Shown here in pieces: positions 8,964-17,984 of a stretch of DNA of 64,000 nt (positions are counted from its first letter, which is position 1; every line of letters starts with the position of its first letter). This stretch comes from DATFJZ01 sp034660495 (lineage in GTDB: Bacteria; Desulfobacterota; Desulfobacteria; Desulfobacterales; Desulfobacteraceae). Location: positions 1-64,000 of the forward strand of contig JAYEJJ010000221.1 of NCBI GenBank assembly GCA_034660495.1. The letters run 5' to 3'. The translations under genes were made by a program, and so were the position numbers. The notes under the pieces were generated by a model. That model worked only from the letters and a program-made list of their open reading frames with translations, did not search any database and was not told the origin of the DNA.

Positions 8964-9338
8964 ATGGATACATCCATTAAGGTTTTGATTGTAGACGATT
9001 TTGCTACCATGCGCCGGATTCTGAAGAATATTTTAAAGCAGATTGGATTTAAAAATCTTCTTGAGGCAGACGATGGCACCACTGCCCTGGATGTCCTCGA
9101 AAAAAATACGGTGAACCTTGTTATTTCTGACTGGAACATGCCGAAAATGACAGGCCTGGAATTGTTGAAAATAGTCAGGGCAGATAAGCGCTATGCCAGA
9201 ATTCCTTTTCTCATGGTAACCGCTGAGGCTCAGAAGCAGAATGTGATTGAAGCGGTGCAGGCAGGGGTGTCCAATTATGTGGTCAAGCCGTTTACAGCCG
9301 AGGCGATTTCAGAGAAGCTGGAGAAAATTTTAAAATGA
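8964..9338 (+). CDS. cheY: Chemotaxis response regulator CheY
   Basis: A 124-aa stand-alone receiver domain. Key residues are all present: D11/D12, phospho-acceptor D56 in SDWNMP, T86 in MVTAEA and K108 in VVKPF. Length and motifs fit CheY, whose phosphorylated form binds the FliM N-terminus and changes rotation. The start ATG is preceded by GAGGAGG. No kinase CheA is in this window. The protein at 40660-42633 offers many more FliM-like binding motifs. Confidence 0.88.
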   Translation: MDTSIKVLIVDDFATMRRILKNILKQIGFKNLLEADDGTTALDVLEKNTVNLVISDWNMPKMTGLELLKIVRADKRYARIPFLMVTAEAQKQNVIEAVQAGVSNYVVKPFTAEAISEKLEKILK

Positions 9339-9374
9339 ATTTGAAAAGACCTTCAGGAACAGGAAACATACCCC

Positions 9375-10400
9375 GTGTACAAGACAGATGATGTGAAACA
9401 GTCTGAATTTGTCTGCGATAAAATTGTGGGTAAGAGCCGGCAGATAAGAGAGGTTTTTGTAAGGGTAAAAAAAGTTTCCGCTTCAGATTCTTCTGTAATG
9501 ATTACCGGTGAAAGCGGAACCGGCAAGGAGCTCGTGGCAAGGGCCATATGTGAGAACAGTTTGCGAAGCACAGGGCCCATGGTGGTTATCAACTGCGGTG
9601 CCATTCCCCATGAACTTCTTGAAAGCGAGCTGTTCGGCCATGAAAAGGGAGCGTTTACCGGTGCCCACAGGGCGCGGACCGGACGGTTTGAACTGGCAGA
9701 CAAAGGAACCGTGTTTCTTGATGAAATAGGAGATATGAGTCCTGACCTTCAGGTAAAGCTGCTAAGGGCTGTGCAGGAACGCAGGATTGAGCGTGTGGGC
9801 GGGTCTGAAAGTATTGAGGTGGACATCCGCATTATTTCAGCCACCAATAAAGACCTTGCCGCATCCATGGAAAAAAAAAATTTTAGGGAAGATCTCTTTT
9901 ACAGACTCAACGTGGTTCCCATTCATATCCCCCCTCTCAGGGAAAGGATCTCAGATCTTCCTCTTCTGATGGATCATTTTCAGCAGGAGCAGCAGAAAAG
10001 ATGGGATTATTACCAGATAAAGACATTTTCTGATAATGCCATGGACATCCTTACCAGTTATCCATGGCCCGGCAATGTCAGGGAGCTTGAAAATTTCATG
10101 GAAAGAATTTCAGTTCTGTTGGATAATGATATTGTTGAAGAGGATGACCTTCCCGATCACATCAGAAAAAGCCCTTCCGGTGTCCGGAGTGTGTCTGATG
10201 CGGCTGCTGTTTTTAAAAAGGGGATTGGGTTTAATGAAGCCGTGGATCAATTCCAGAGGGAGATGATTTCCGCCGCCCTCGATCAGACCGGGTGGGTAAA
10301 GGCCAGGGCGGCAGACCTTCTTAAAATGAACCGGACAACCCTGGTTGAAAAGATTAAGAAAATGGGGATTGAGCCGGAACCCGGGGGACCTGTTTTTTAA
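9375..10400 (+). CDS. Sigma-54 enhancer-binding protein lacking a receiver domain
   Basis: A 341-aa AAA+ activator. Walker A GESGTGKE, the sigma-54 contact loop GAFTGA, and the R-finger region DLFYRLNVVPIHIPPLRER are intact. A Fis-type helix-turn-helix closes the C-terminus (AARAADLLKMNRTTLVEKIKKMG-like). There is almost no N-terminal sensory region, so it may be constitutive or controlled by partner proteins, as in some FleQ/FlgR-type regulators. GTG 9375 has ACAGGAAA about 10 bp upstream. It probably activates the sigma-54 flagellar promoters seen in this window. Confidence 0.85.
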   Translation: MYKTDDVKQSEFVCDKIVGKSRQIREVFVRVKKVSASDSSVMITGESGTGKELVARAICENSLRSTGPMVVINCGAIPHELLESELFGHEKGAFTGAHRARTGRFELADKGTVFLDEIGDMSPDLQVKLLRAVQERRIERVGGSESIEVDIRIISATNKDLAASMEKKNFREDLFYRLNVVPIHIPPLRERISDLPLLMDHFQQEQQKRWDYYQIKTFSDNAMDILTSYPWPGNVRELENFMERISVLLDNDIVEEDDLPDHIRKSPSGVRSVSDAAAVFKKGIGFNEAVDQFQREMISAALDQTGWVKARAADLLKMNRTTLVEKIKKMGIEPEPGGPVF

Positions 10401-10417
10401 TATTTTCTTGTCTGATG

Positions 10418-10433
10418 TGGCACCTTGCTTGCA
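10418..10433 (+). promoter_or_regulatory. Sigma-54 promoter before the TPR gene
   Basis: TGGCAC-N5-TTGCA matches the -24/-12 consensus fully. The predicted transcription start is about 10444, some 48 bp before ATG 10492. This supports the shorter start for the TPR gene. Confidence 0.75.
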
Positions 10434-10491
10434 TCGTTTTTTGATGTGTCGGTTGGTTTACCCTAATTCTTTAATAAAACGGTACATCAGA

Positions 10492-13053
10492 ATGAAACAA
10501 ATGGTCAAACATACGACAATCTGTCTGGTATTCCTTCCCATGCCCGTAACTCTGACAATTCAGCTGCTTTTGTTTTTTCTTTTTTCAGCAGTTTCGATCT
10601 CCTGTGCATCTGAAGCAGTGTTGAAAAAAGTAAGCTTTAAAACCGACCCTGCCGCCATCAGCTTGGATTTGACTGAAAAGGTTCCTGCCAAGGTGATAAA
10701 GGTGGACCGGAAGGAGGTCATGATTGCCCTGAAAAATATCAGGTCAGAAAAGCCAATTGACATAAAGGGCCCTTTGGGCGGGCTGATAAAGCGTGTTGCT
10801 GTGGAAAATCTGCCGGGAAAGGTAACAGCTGTTCTGGTCACCGGCAATCGTGATTTTCAGGACATCCTGCCGGAATGGAGCAGTTCAGGACTGAATTTTA
10901 AAGTGACATTTCTGGGGGATAAGGATCAGAAAGAAAAACTGGCTGAAGCGGCCCGGAAGGGATCAGATAAAAAGAAATCAGATGAACCCGGGAAAAGTCT
11001 TGAACAAAAAAAGAAACTCTCTGTTTTAAAACCCAAATCTGTACCAAAGCCTGAAAGAAAGCAGAAAAGCAGCCCATCAGCGGCTTTTTCTGTTAAAACA
11101 GAGGGTAAGCCGGTAAAAAAAGAAAAACCCATTTATGCCGGTGATACATCAGATCTGCTCAAGGTCATTGATATTTCTCAATGCCGGTCGGAGTTGATCC
11201 AGGATGCCCTGGTTCTAATGAAAAAACAATTCTGGGATAAGGCCTTTGACGGTTTAAACAAATATATTGATAAGGGGGGGGACACCTGCCGTGAACAGGC
11301 GTTTTTCATGCGGGCCTATGCCTGTTCAATGCGTGATCAAAGTAATTCTGAGAATTTAATACAGGCAGCAGATTTTCTCAATGATGCACTGGCGGCTTTT
11401 CCGGACTCAAAGCTGACCCCTTTTGCCCTGTCTTTCCTTGGAAAAATCAATTTGGCGATGAAGAATCCTGCCCTTGCACAAGGGTATTTTTCAATGATAC
11501 GTGACAGGTTTCCTGATTATCCCGGGATGGCTGAGGTGTTTTATTTTCTTGGAAAAATTTACGGAGACCGGGGATATACAGAACAATCCCTGAACTATTA
11601 TGAAAAGGTATTCAGGAAATTTCCTGAAAATACATATACAGTGGATGCCGGACTTGGCGTGGGCAAAGGCCTTTACAATAAACGTCATTATATTGACGCA
11701 TTGAGTATTCTTTCCCGGCTTGTATCAAATCATCCTGAAAAGGCGTATGATTCACCGGAAATGCTTTTAAATATTGCCAATGCCAGTCTTAAACTGGGGA
11801 AAACCGGACTTGCCCGTGATAATTTTACCAGGGTGTGCAATCTGTTTTCTGATTTTGAAACCCGGGATATGGTGCTTAGTACCATAGGAGATACCTTTGC
11901 AAAAGAGGGCAAATACGATAAGGCCATGAGCCTGTATCAATTTGTCAGGGACAAATACCCCGGCAGCGAAGGGTTTCTTGCCAGTTCCATGGGGCTTGCC
12001 AGATACCTGGACAACAGGGAGGAAAGGGAACAAATTTATAATATGATTATACAGGGTTTCCCTGAGCACAGGTATGCCAGGATGGCCATGATGCGGCTTG
12101 CCGAGATTTATGACCAGGCCGGTGAATTTGAAAAATGTATTAAACAAATAGAAGATCTGCTTGCCACCCATCCAAGGGCCCTGCGGTATGAGGCGGTAAA
12201 GCTCATGCAGAAAGCCTATGAATCTCTTTTTGATGAGAAGCTGAAGTCCGATGAATACCCGGATATCCTTCACAGATACGAGGCAGAGCAGGTGATGATC
12301 GACCGGATGGAGAGCCGGAAAATTTTTTTAAAGGTCGGACTGGCCTATCTTGCTGCAGATTTTTATGAACAGGCCTTTAACCAGCTGATTAAATCCTACA
12401 AGCTTTATAAAAGATCCCAGCGTCCTTCAGCGCTTCTTTTTGGACTAGCCAGGGCCATGGCGGCATCTTCACGGGATGTTGATGCCCTTAAAATGTTCAA
12501 TGGATTTATAAAACGGTTTCCAGGTAATAAACATGTTCCCAGAGCCCATGGATTCATTGGAGAGATACATCTGGCCAAAAACGATTTTAATCAGGCCGCC
12601 AATGCCTTTGCCCGGGCAGAACAGGCAGAAAAGGACCATTTTCACAAGGGAAGGTTTCTTGTTAAAAAGGCCGAAGTATTTAAAAGGGAAAAAAAATGGG
12701 CAGATGCAGCCGTTACCCTGACACGGGCGGCAGAAGAAATAGCAGCCTCTTCAGAACCCCATTACAGACAGCTGGTGGATACCTATCAGAAACTCGGCCG
12801 GTCTTATATTGAACAGGATCTGTATGTTAAAGGGGCCGAGGCGTTTACCCTTGCGTTGAAATTTTCTGGAAAAGTAGAAAAAAGGGCGGATATCAGTTTT
12901 GCCATTGGGGATGCATATCAAAAGGCCAATGTACTGAAAAAAGCCAGAAAAGTCTTTGAACGTGTTGCTGCATCAGACGACAGTGTCTGGGCAAGGCTTG
13001 CCAGGGAGCGTCTTTCAACCATTGAGCTGGCCCAGAAAATGAGGAACTCATGA
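10492..13053 (+). CDS. Exported TPR-repeat protein
   Basis: About 853 aa. A hydrophobic N-terminal segment (residues 5-40, ending SISCAS) looks like a signal peptide or anchor; the cysteine is not in a classical lipobox. A basic, Lys/Ser-rich linker lies near residues 140-210. The rest is tandem tetratricopeptide-like helices (motifs such as YGDRGYTEQSLNYYEKVFRKFPEN). ATG 10492 was chosen because the sigma-54 promoter lies between it and an upstream in-frame start at 10345 inside the previous gene. Its place between two enhancer-binding proteins suggests a motility-linked scaffold. No specific function is known. Confidence 0.75.
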   Translation: MKQMVKHTTICLVFLPMPVTLTIQLLLFFLFSAVSISCASEAVLKKVSFKTDPAAISLDLTEKVPAKVIKVDRKEVMIALKNIRSEKPIDIKGPLGGLIKRVAVENLPGKVTAVLVTGNRDFQDILPEWSSSGLNFKVTFLGDKDQKEKLAEAARKGSDKKKSDEPGKSLEQKKKLSVLKPKSVPKPERKQKSSPSAAFSVKTEGKPVKKEKPIYAGDTSDLLKVIDISQCRSELIQDALVLMKKQFWDKAFDGLNKYIDKGGDTCREQAFFMRAYACSMRDQSNSENLIQAADFLNDALAAFPDSKLTPFALSFLGKINLAMKNPALAQGYFSMIRDRFPDYPGMAEVFYFLGKIYGDRGYTEQSLNYYEKVFRKFPENTYTVDAGLGVGKGLYNKRHYIDALSILSRLVSNHPEKAYDSPEMLLNIANASLKLGKTGLARDNFTRVCNLFSDFETRDMVLSTIGDTFAKEGKYDKAMSLYQFVRDKYPGSEGFLASSMGLARYLDNREEREQIYNMIIQGFPEHRYARMAMMRLAEIYDQAGEFEKCIKQIEDLLATHPRALRYEAVKLMQKAYESLFDEKLKSDEYPDILHRYEAEQVMIDRMESRKIFLKVGLAYLAADFYEQAFNQLIKSYKLYKRSQRPSALLFGLARAMAASSRDVDALKMFNGFIKRFPGNKHVPRAHGFIGEIHLAKNDFNQAANAFARAEQAEKDHFHKGRFLVKKAEVFKREKKWADAAVTLTRAAEEIAASSEPHYRQLVDTYQKLGRSYIEQDLYVKGAEAFTLALKFSGKVEKRADISFAIGDAYQKANVLKKARKVFERVAASDDSVWARLARERLSTIELAQKMRNS

Positions 13054-13072
13054 AGCCCAGAGGTCAGGTTTA

Positions 13073-14434
13073 ATGTCTGGTGACAGGATTCTGATTCTTG
13101 AGGAAACCCCGAGGGAGCGAATGCAGCTGTCTGCATGGCTCGAAGATATGGGGTACAATGTTACCTCAACCGCAGACAGTGGTCAGGCGGAATCTGCCGG
13201 CCTGAAGCATCAATACAGAATGATGATTGTTGATGTCTCTGCCCCGGGCCTGTCAGGGATTGACTTTCTCAAAAAGATAAAAGCCGGGCATCCTGAAACT
13301 GCAATTCTCTTTGTTTCAAAAACTCCCCTTGTGGAAGAGGCAGTGTCTTTAATGCGGCACGGCGCCTTTGATTTTATTGTAAAACCCCTAAAAAAAGAGT
13401 ATCTGACCCTTTGCCTGCAAAAAATATGGACTGAAAAGTCATCCCAGAGCCCTGTACCATCCTCAAAAACACCCAAAACAGTAAAGATCATCACCAGCGA
13501 TCCCACAATGCAGGCACTGCTTAAAATGGCCGACCGTGTAGCAGATTCCAGTGCATCGGTTTTGATTCAGGGGGAGAGCGGCACAGGCAAGGAATTATTT
13601 GCCCGGTACATCCATGAAAAAAGCCGCAGAAAAGAAATGCCTTTTGTGGCAGTAAACTGCGCGGCACTGCCCGAAGCCCTGCTTGAGAGTGAATTGTTCG
13701 GCCATGAAAAAGGGGCGTTTACTGGGGCTGTATCCAGAAAAATGGGTAAATTTGAGCTTGCAGATCAGGGGACGCTTTTTCTGGACGAAATCACGGAAAT
13801 GCAGATCCATCTCCAGGCAAAGCTGTTAAGGGTGCTTCAGGAAAATGTGGTGGACCGCGTCGGGGGGGTACAGCCTGTATCCGTGGATGTCAGAATTCTG
13901 GCCACAACAAACCGTGATGCCAGGGAATCCATTGAAAACGGTGAATTCAGGAAAGACCTTTTCTATCGTCTCAACACCATTCCCCTTGTGATTCCCCCGT
14001 TAAGATCCCGCATTGGCGATATTGATATCCTGAGTCGGTTTTTTATAAAAAAATACAATAAAGTTGACAGCCGAAGCGTCAAAGGACTGACAAAGGAGGC
14101 CCTGGATTTTCTGGCTTCCATGAAATTTGACGGCAATGTCAGAGAGCTTGAAAATATTATTCACAGGGCTGTTCTTCTGTCAGACAATGATCTTATTGAT
14201 GTCAAAGACCTTTTAATGGATGATGCCCTGCAAAATGGCAGCAAAAGTGATGCCCCAGGCCTGCCTCCCATGGAACCGGGTTCCCTGAGAGAAATGGAAG
14301 AAAAGATGATTTTTCACACCCTTGACCGAACAGAAGGGAACCGCACCCATGCGGCAAAGATCCTTGGTATCAGTGTCAGAACACTTCGAAACAAGCTCAA
14401 TGAATACAAAAAAACAGAATCTGACATCCTTTGA
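13073..14434 (+). CDS. NtrC-family sigma-54 response regulator (FlrC/AtoC-like)
   Basis: A 453-aa three-domain regulator. The receiver domain (1-120) has D54 as likely phospho-acceptor in IVDVSAPGLSG, E10/E11 in place of the usual acidic pair, and S83 in FVSKTP where Thr is usual. The AAA+ domain has GESGTGKE and GAFTGA. A Fis-type HTH ends the protein. It lies 20 bp after the TPR gene under the same sigma-54 promoter and just before flgB. It is a good candidate for the class II flagellar activator equivalent to FlrC/FleR. Its stop codon falls within a family A element. Confidence 0.85.
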   Translation: MSGDRILILEETPRERMQLSAWLEDMGYNVTSTADSGQAESAGLKHQYRMMIVDVSAPGLSGIDFLKKIKAGHPETAILFVSKTPLVEEAVSLMRHGAFDFIVKPLKKEYLTLCLQKIWTEKSSQSPVPSSKTPKTVKIITSDPTMQALLKMADRVADSSASVLIQGESGTGKELFARYIHEKSRRKEMPFVAVNCAALPEALLESELFGHEKGAFTGAVSRKMGKFELADQGTLFLDEITEMQIHLQAKLLRVLQENVVDRVGGVQPVSVDVRILATTNRDARESIENGEFRKDLFYRLNTIPLVIPPLRSRIGDIDILSRFFIKKYNKVDSRSVKGLTKEALDFLASMKFDGNVRELENIIHRAVLLSDNDLIDVKDLLMDDALQNGSKSDAPGLPPMEPGSLREMEEKMIFHTLDRTEGNRTHAAKILGISVRTLRNKLNEYKKTESDIL

Positions 14435-14506
14435 TTCTCAATATTCCTGACAGGCAACCGCTGGCGGCTCTTAACCGGTCCTTCTACAAAAACTTGATAA
14501 TCGAGT
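14429..14506 (+). repeat. Family A inverted-repeat element, copy 2
   Basis: Shared core (TTCCTGACAGGCAACCGCTGG) and right end TTGATAATCGAGT are intact. The left end is degenerate (TTTGATTCTCAA). It overlaps the stop codon of the upstream regulator, so the element probably defines the last codons of that gene. Confidence 0.65.
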
Positions 14507-14583
14507 ATAAGGACCATGCCCTGAAGGGCACCACGCATCGTATAAGAATTCAAAGATCTGCATAATTTATATATAAAAGATTA

Positions 14584-14599
14584 TGGCATGTAATTTGCT
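14584..14599 (+). promoter_or_regulatory. Sigma-54 promoter before flgB
   Basis: TGGCAT-N5-TTGCT at -24/-12 spacing, 40-55 bp before the flgB start. It probably drives flgB-flgC-fliE and perhaps on into fliF. Confidence 0.65.
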
Positions 14600-14638
14600 T
14601 TTTCTTTTAAAAAAAGAATCAGCAAAAGGAGGTTCGGG

Positions 14639-15055
14639 GTGACAGATTCACGGCTTTTCAATAAAACCTATGAGGTGATTTCAGGATCTCTGGATGTTTC
14701 AGCCCGCCGTCACAATCTCATAACTGGAAATATTGCAAATATTGATACCATCGGGTATCAGCCCAGGGACCTTGACTTCAAGGAAACCCTTGAAAATATG
14801 GTAAACAGGGAAAGCTCCCGGGCGGCAGGTATGGAGAGAACCCATAAGCGGCACTATTCAGGCATTGATCCCTCTTTATATACCATGGATGCGCGTTCAA
14901 GCGAAGATGTTGATCTTGAGCATCTGGATTCAGTGGATATTGATACGGAGATGTCCCATCTGGTGGAAAACAACATCAAATACAGAACCACAACAGAAAT
15001 GCTGATAAGAAAGATGAATATTCTCCGCCATGCCATTCAGGAAGGAGGAAAATAG
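14639..15055 (+). CDS. flgB: Flagellar proximal rod protein FlgB
   Basis: A 138-aa rod protein exported by the flagellar type III apparatus, forming the proximal rod with FlgC and FlgF. The N-terminus has the rod motif ARRHNLITGNIANIDTIGYQPRD. The C-terminus (MSHLVENNIKYRTTTEMLIRKMNILRHAI) is the matching coiled segment. GTG start with AAAGGAGG about 8 bp upstream. It is first in flgB-flgC-fliE, 3 bp before flgC. Confidence 0.93.
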   Translation: MTDSRLFNKTYEVISGSLDVSARRHNLITGNIANIDTIGYQPRDLDFKETLENMVNRESSRAAGMERTHKRHYSGIDPSLYTMDARSSEDVDLEHLDSVDIDTEMSHLVENNIKYRTTTEMLIRKMNILRHAIQEGGK

Positions 15056-15058
15056 AAA

Positions 15059-15556
15059 ATGGATTTGCTCACCTCAATGAAAATAAGCGGTACCGCCCTG
15101 GCTGCCCATAGAACAAAAATGAATCTCATTGCCCAGAATCTTGCCAATGTGGATACCACAAGAACGGCAGAAGGGGGGCCCTATAAGCGTAAGATGGCAG
15201 TTTTAAAGGGAGAATCCATTGATAAATTCAAATCTGTTCTTGAAAGTAAAAGAGAGGATCATGAGGTGGCCCGGGTGGAGATCAGCCCGATCACCTTTGA
15301 TTCAGATAAAAAGGACTACCCGGGCACAGGGGTAGACGTCGATCACATTGTTGAGTCCCAGGAGGATTTCAGGCTGGTGTATAACCCTGCCCATCCGGAT
15401 GCTGATCCGGTAACAGGGTATGTGGCCATGCCCAACGTGGATCATCTTACTGAAGTGGCAGATATGGTTGTTGCCAAAAGAGCCTACGAGGCCAGTGTCA
15501 CTGCCATGTCCAACACCAAAAGTATGATATTAAAAGCCCTTGAAATTGGAAAATAG
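15059..15556 (+). CDS. flgC: Flagellar proximal rod protein FlgC
   Basis: A 165-aa rod protein. The N-terminal motif MNLIAQNLANVDTTRTAEGGPYKRK and C-terminal VDHLTEVADMVVAKRAYEASVTAM are typical of FlgC. The ATG is preceded by GGAGGAAAAT. The length is slightly above the common 135-150 aa, with the extra residues in the central domain. It sits between flgB and fliE as in most bacteria. Confidence 0.93.
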   Translation: MDLLTSMKISGTALAAHRTKMNLIAQNLANVDTTRTAEGGPYKRKMAVLKGESIDKFKSVLESKREDHEVARVEISPITFDSDKKDYPGTGVDVDHIVESQEDFRLVYNPAHPDADPVTGYVAMPNVDHLTEVADMVVAKRAYEASVTAMSNTKSMILKALEIGK

Positions 15557-15595
15557 GTTTAAAATTCAAAAATGATAATTTAAAAAGGGAAAGAA

Positions 15596-15904
15596 TTGAA
15601 TACGATAACTGAAGCAGGAAAAATAACAGAACCAGGAAAAATTTCTATTAGTACCCAGCCTCTGTCCCAGCGGATTGACAATCGTGAATTGTCCTTTATG
15701 GACCGGGTAAACGCTGCCGTAAAAGATGTAAACACCAGACAGCACACTGCAGACAATGCCATTGAGTCTGTTATCAATGGAGAACTGGGTGTCCATGAGG
15801 GAATGATGGCCATTGGCAGAGCAGATACCTCGTTGAAATTTCTCACCCAGGTACGCGGCAAGGTCATGGAGGCGTATAAAGAAATCATGCATATGCAGAT
15901 TTAA
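15596..15904 (+). CDS. fliE: Hook-basal body protein FliE
   Basis: A 102-aa FliE, the junction between the MS ring and the rod and an early export substrate. The C-terminal helix pair (GMMAIGRADTSLKFLTQVRGKVMEAYKEIMHMQI) is diagnostic. The start appears to be TTG with AAAAAGGGA upstream; no in-frame ATG lies at a suitable position. The rare start may keep expression low. It ends the flgB-flgC-fliE group; repeats follow before fliF. Confidence 0.9.
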   Translation: MNTITEAGKITEPGKISISTQPLSQRIDNRELSFMDRVNAAVKDVNTRQHTADNAIESVINGELGVHEGMMAIGRADTSLKFLTQVRGKVMEAYKEIMHMQI

Positions 15905-16257
15905 CATCAATTAGATGGTTTTTATATGAAAGCCATCAGCCATCAGCCATCAGCCATCAGTACTCAGCTAACAGCTAAAGGCTAAAGGCTAAAGGCTAAC
16001 AGCTAAAAGCTAACAGCTAACAGCTTTCATGCTTTTTGTGCCTGTCAAGGCATGGACGTTTATAAGAAACTTGAAACAAGAAACAAGACGCTGTACAATT
16101 CAAGTTTCATGGTTTGTTGTGATGTTGTGTATCATGTGGGTTTTATATGAAAGAACGAGGGATTCGATCATCAGGCTTTTGGGCAGAACAGGGTCAGGTT
16201 TGATTCTTAATGGATACGGCTGCATTATGATGCGCAGAAAGATCAGGGAATAAAGAT
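15905..16257. repeat. fliE-fliF intergenic repeats (families C and D)
   Basis: 15921-16060 is family C: TATATGAAAGCCATCAG, then about 100 bp of heptameric simple sequence (GCTAAAG / GCTAACA), then CAGCTTTCATG and a TGCCT/AGGCA hairpin. 16061-16146 is family D (AAACTTGAAACAAGAAACAAG, ending near ATCATGTGGGTTTT). 16148-16257 is unique and holds no recognised promoter. Open frames here are repeat-derived. Confidence 0.7.
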
Positions 16258-17982
16258 ATGAATCCGGTAATAGAACAGATTGTTACAATTTACAAGGATA
16301 TGACCCTTTTAAGAAAGATTGTTTTGGGGGTTTTAATCCTTATGATGGTAGCGGGCTTTGCAACTATGTTCATATGGGCCAACAGAACAGAGTTTAGGCC
16401 GGCTTATTCCGGACTTTCAGAAGCAGATGCGGCTGCCGTTGTGGCTGAACTCAAAGCCGCCAACACCCCCTACAGGCTTGAAAACAACGGCACAACCATA
16501 CTGGTGCCGGCAGGCCTGGTTTACGAGGTGCGCTTGTCCATGGCCAGGGTGGGGATTCCCAAGGGATCCGGGGTGGGGTATGAAATTTTTGATCAGACCG
16601 ATTTCGGCACCACTGAATTTGTACAGAAGATCAATAAAAAACGGGCGCTTCAGGGAGAGCTGGCCAGGACCATCAGGGCCTTTGATGAGGTCAAGGAGGC
16701 CAAGGTGATGATTGTGCTCCCAAAGGATTCGGTGTTTGTTGAAGAGACCAAAAAACCATCGGCCTCGATTCTTCTGGAACTGGAATCTGATCTTGACCCG
16801 GGCAAGGTGGCTGCTGTTGCCCATCTTGTGGCTTCTTCCGTTGAAGACCTTAAGCCCAAGCTGGTGACCATTGTGGATACAGCGGGCAGGATTCTGTTTG
16901 AAGGCAAGTCCGAAGAGGAAAAAATCAGAATAGAGGCCCGCAACCTGGCTGATGCCCAGTACAGATACAAGGTGCGGTATGAAAAAAATATTGCTGACCG
17001 CATTCAGACTATGCTGGAAAGGATTGTGGGCAAGGACAAAGCCATTGTCCGGGTTACCTCTGAACTGGATTTCAGCACCAGCAGTGTCAATGAAGAGATC
17101 TATGATCCCCTGGAAAGAGAAACAGATTTTGTCAGGAGCAAAAAGATTCTGTCTGAAAACTCTAGACGGCAGATGGATCTTGACGGGGAGCCCTCCAGCG
17201 TCAATCCTGTGGTGCCACCAGGGGAAGAAGGTCCCGGCCAGGGGCTTGAAACGGTGAGCAAGTCAAATGATACAGTAAACTATGAACTGAGCAGAAGAAC
17301 CCGGCAGACGGTAAAGCCCATGGCTTTACTGCAGCGGCTTTCAGTTGCTGCTGTGGTTGACGGTACATATGCGTATAAAACCGATGAATCCGGTAATACG
17401 GTTAAAACCTATGTACCCAGATCCCAGGATGAGATGCGTCAGTTTCATGATATTGTTGTAAAAGCAATGGGGTATGATGAGGCCCGCCGGGACCAGGTGT
17501 CCATGGAGTGTTTTCCCTTTGCCTCTATCGATGAAATCGGCAGAGCTGAACCAGAACTTAAAGGATGGCGCATGGTTCAGAAGGAATATGGCCGTACCAT
17601 AGCCAATGTTCTTCTTGTGGTGCTGCTCTTCCTTTTAGTGATCCGGCCCATCATCAAGACGGTAAGGGGTATTAAGGACAGTGTGGAGCAAAAAGCCCTG
17701 CCCGGCGGTGAAGGTGTGGACGTCATTGAAGGCGGTGAAGAGGACAGAGAACCTGAATTCAAAGAAATGAGCGCCGATGATCAGAAGCATTACATAGAGC
17801 GCATGACGGAAAGTGAAAAAAAGACATTTTTTGAAACCATGAGCTCTGCAGACAGGGATGCCTATCTTGATAATCTTTCACTGGCGGAAAAGGCTGCCTG
17901 GTATGCGAATCATGATATTAGAAAAACAGCAAATATTATTAAAGGCTGGCTCAGTGAAATTGAAGAAAAAGAGGAGGAATAA
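16258..17982 (+). CDS. fliF: Flagellar MS-ring protein FliF
   Basis: A 574-aa inner-membrane protein that forms the MS ring. Transmembrane segments are seen at about residues 20-42 (VLGVLILMMVAGFATMFIW) and 460-480 (NVLLVVLLFLLVIRPII). Between them lie the secretin-like ring-building domains (YRLENNGTTILVP; VKEAKVMIVLP). The C-terminus ends in the FliG-binding helix (ANIIKGWLSEIEEKEEE). An acidic, helical segment before that helix (SADDQKHYIERMTESEKKTF) is longer than in typical FliF. It is followed 3 bp later by fliG. Confidence 0.93.
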   Translation: MNPVIEQIVTIYKDMTLLRKIVLGVLILMMVAGFATMFIWANRTEFRPAYSGLSEADAAAVVAELKAANTPYRLENNGTTILVPAGLVYEVRLSMARVGIPKGSGVGYEIFDQTDFGTTEFVQKINKKRALQGELARTIRAFDEVKEAKVMIVLPKDSVFVEETKKPSASILLELESDLDPGKVAAVAHLVASSVEDLKPKLVTIVDTAGRILFEGKSEEEKIRIEARNLADAQYRYKVRYEKNIADRIQTMLERIVGKDKAIVRVTSELDFSTSSVNEEIYDPLERETDFVRSKKILSENSRRQMDLDGEPSSVNPVVPPGEEGPGQGLETVSKSNDTVNYELSRRTRQTVKPMALLQRLSVAAVVDGTYAYKTDESGNTVKTYVPRSQDEMRQFHDIVVKAMGYDEARRDQVSMECFPFASIDEIGRAEPELKGWRMVQKEYGRTIANVLLVVLLFLLVIRPIIKTVRGIKDSVEQKALPGGEGVDVIEGGEEDREPEFKEMSADDQKHYIERMTESEKKTFFETMSSADRDAYLDNLSLAEKAAWYANHDIRKTANIIKGWLSEIEEKEEE

Positions 17983-17984
17983 TA

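Noticed and set aside
16029..16253. 74-codon open frame between fliE and fliF
   Set aside because: It translates family C and D repeats; the same peptide-like strings arise wherever these repeats occur.
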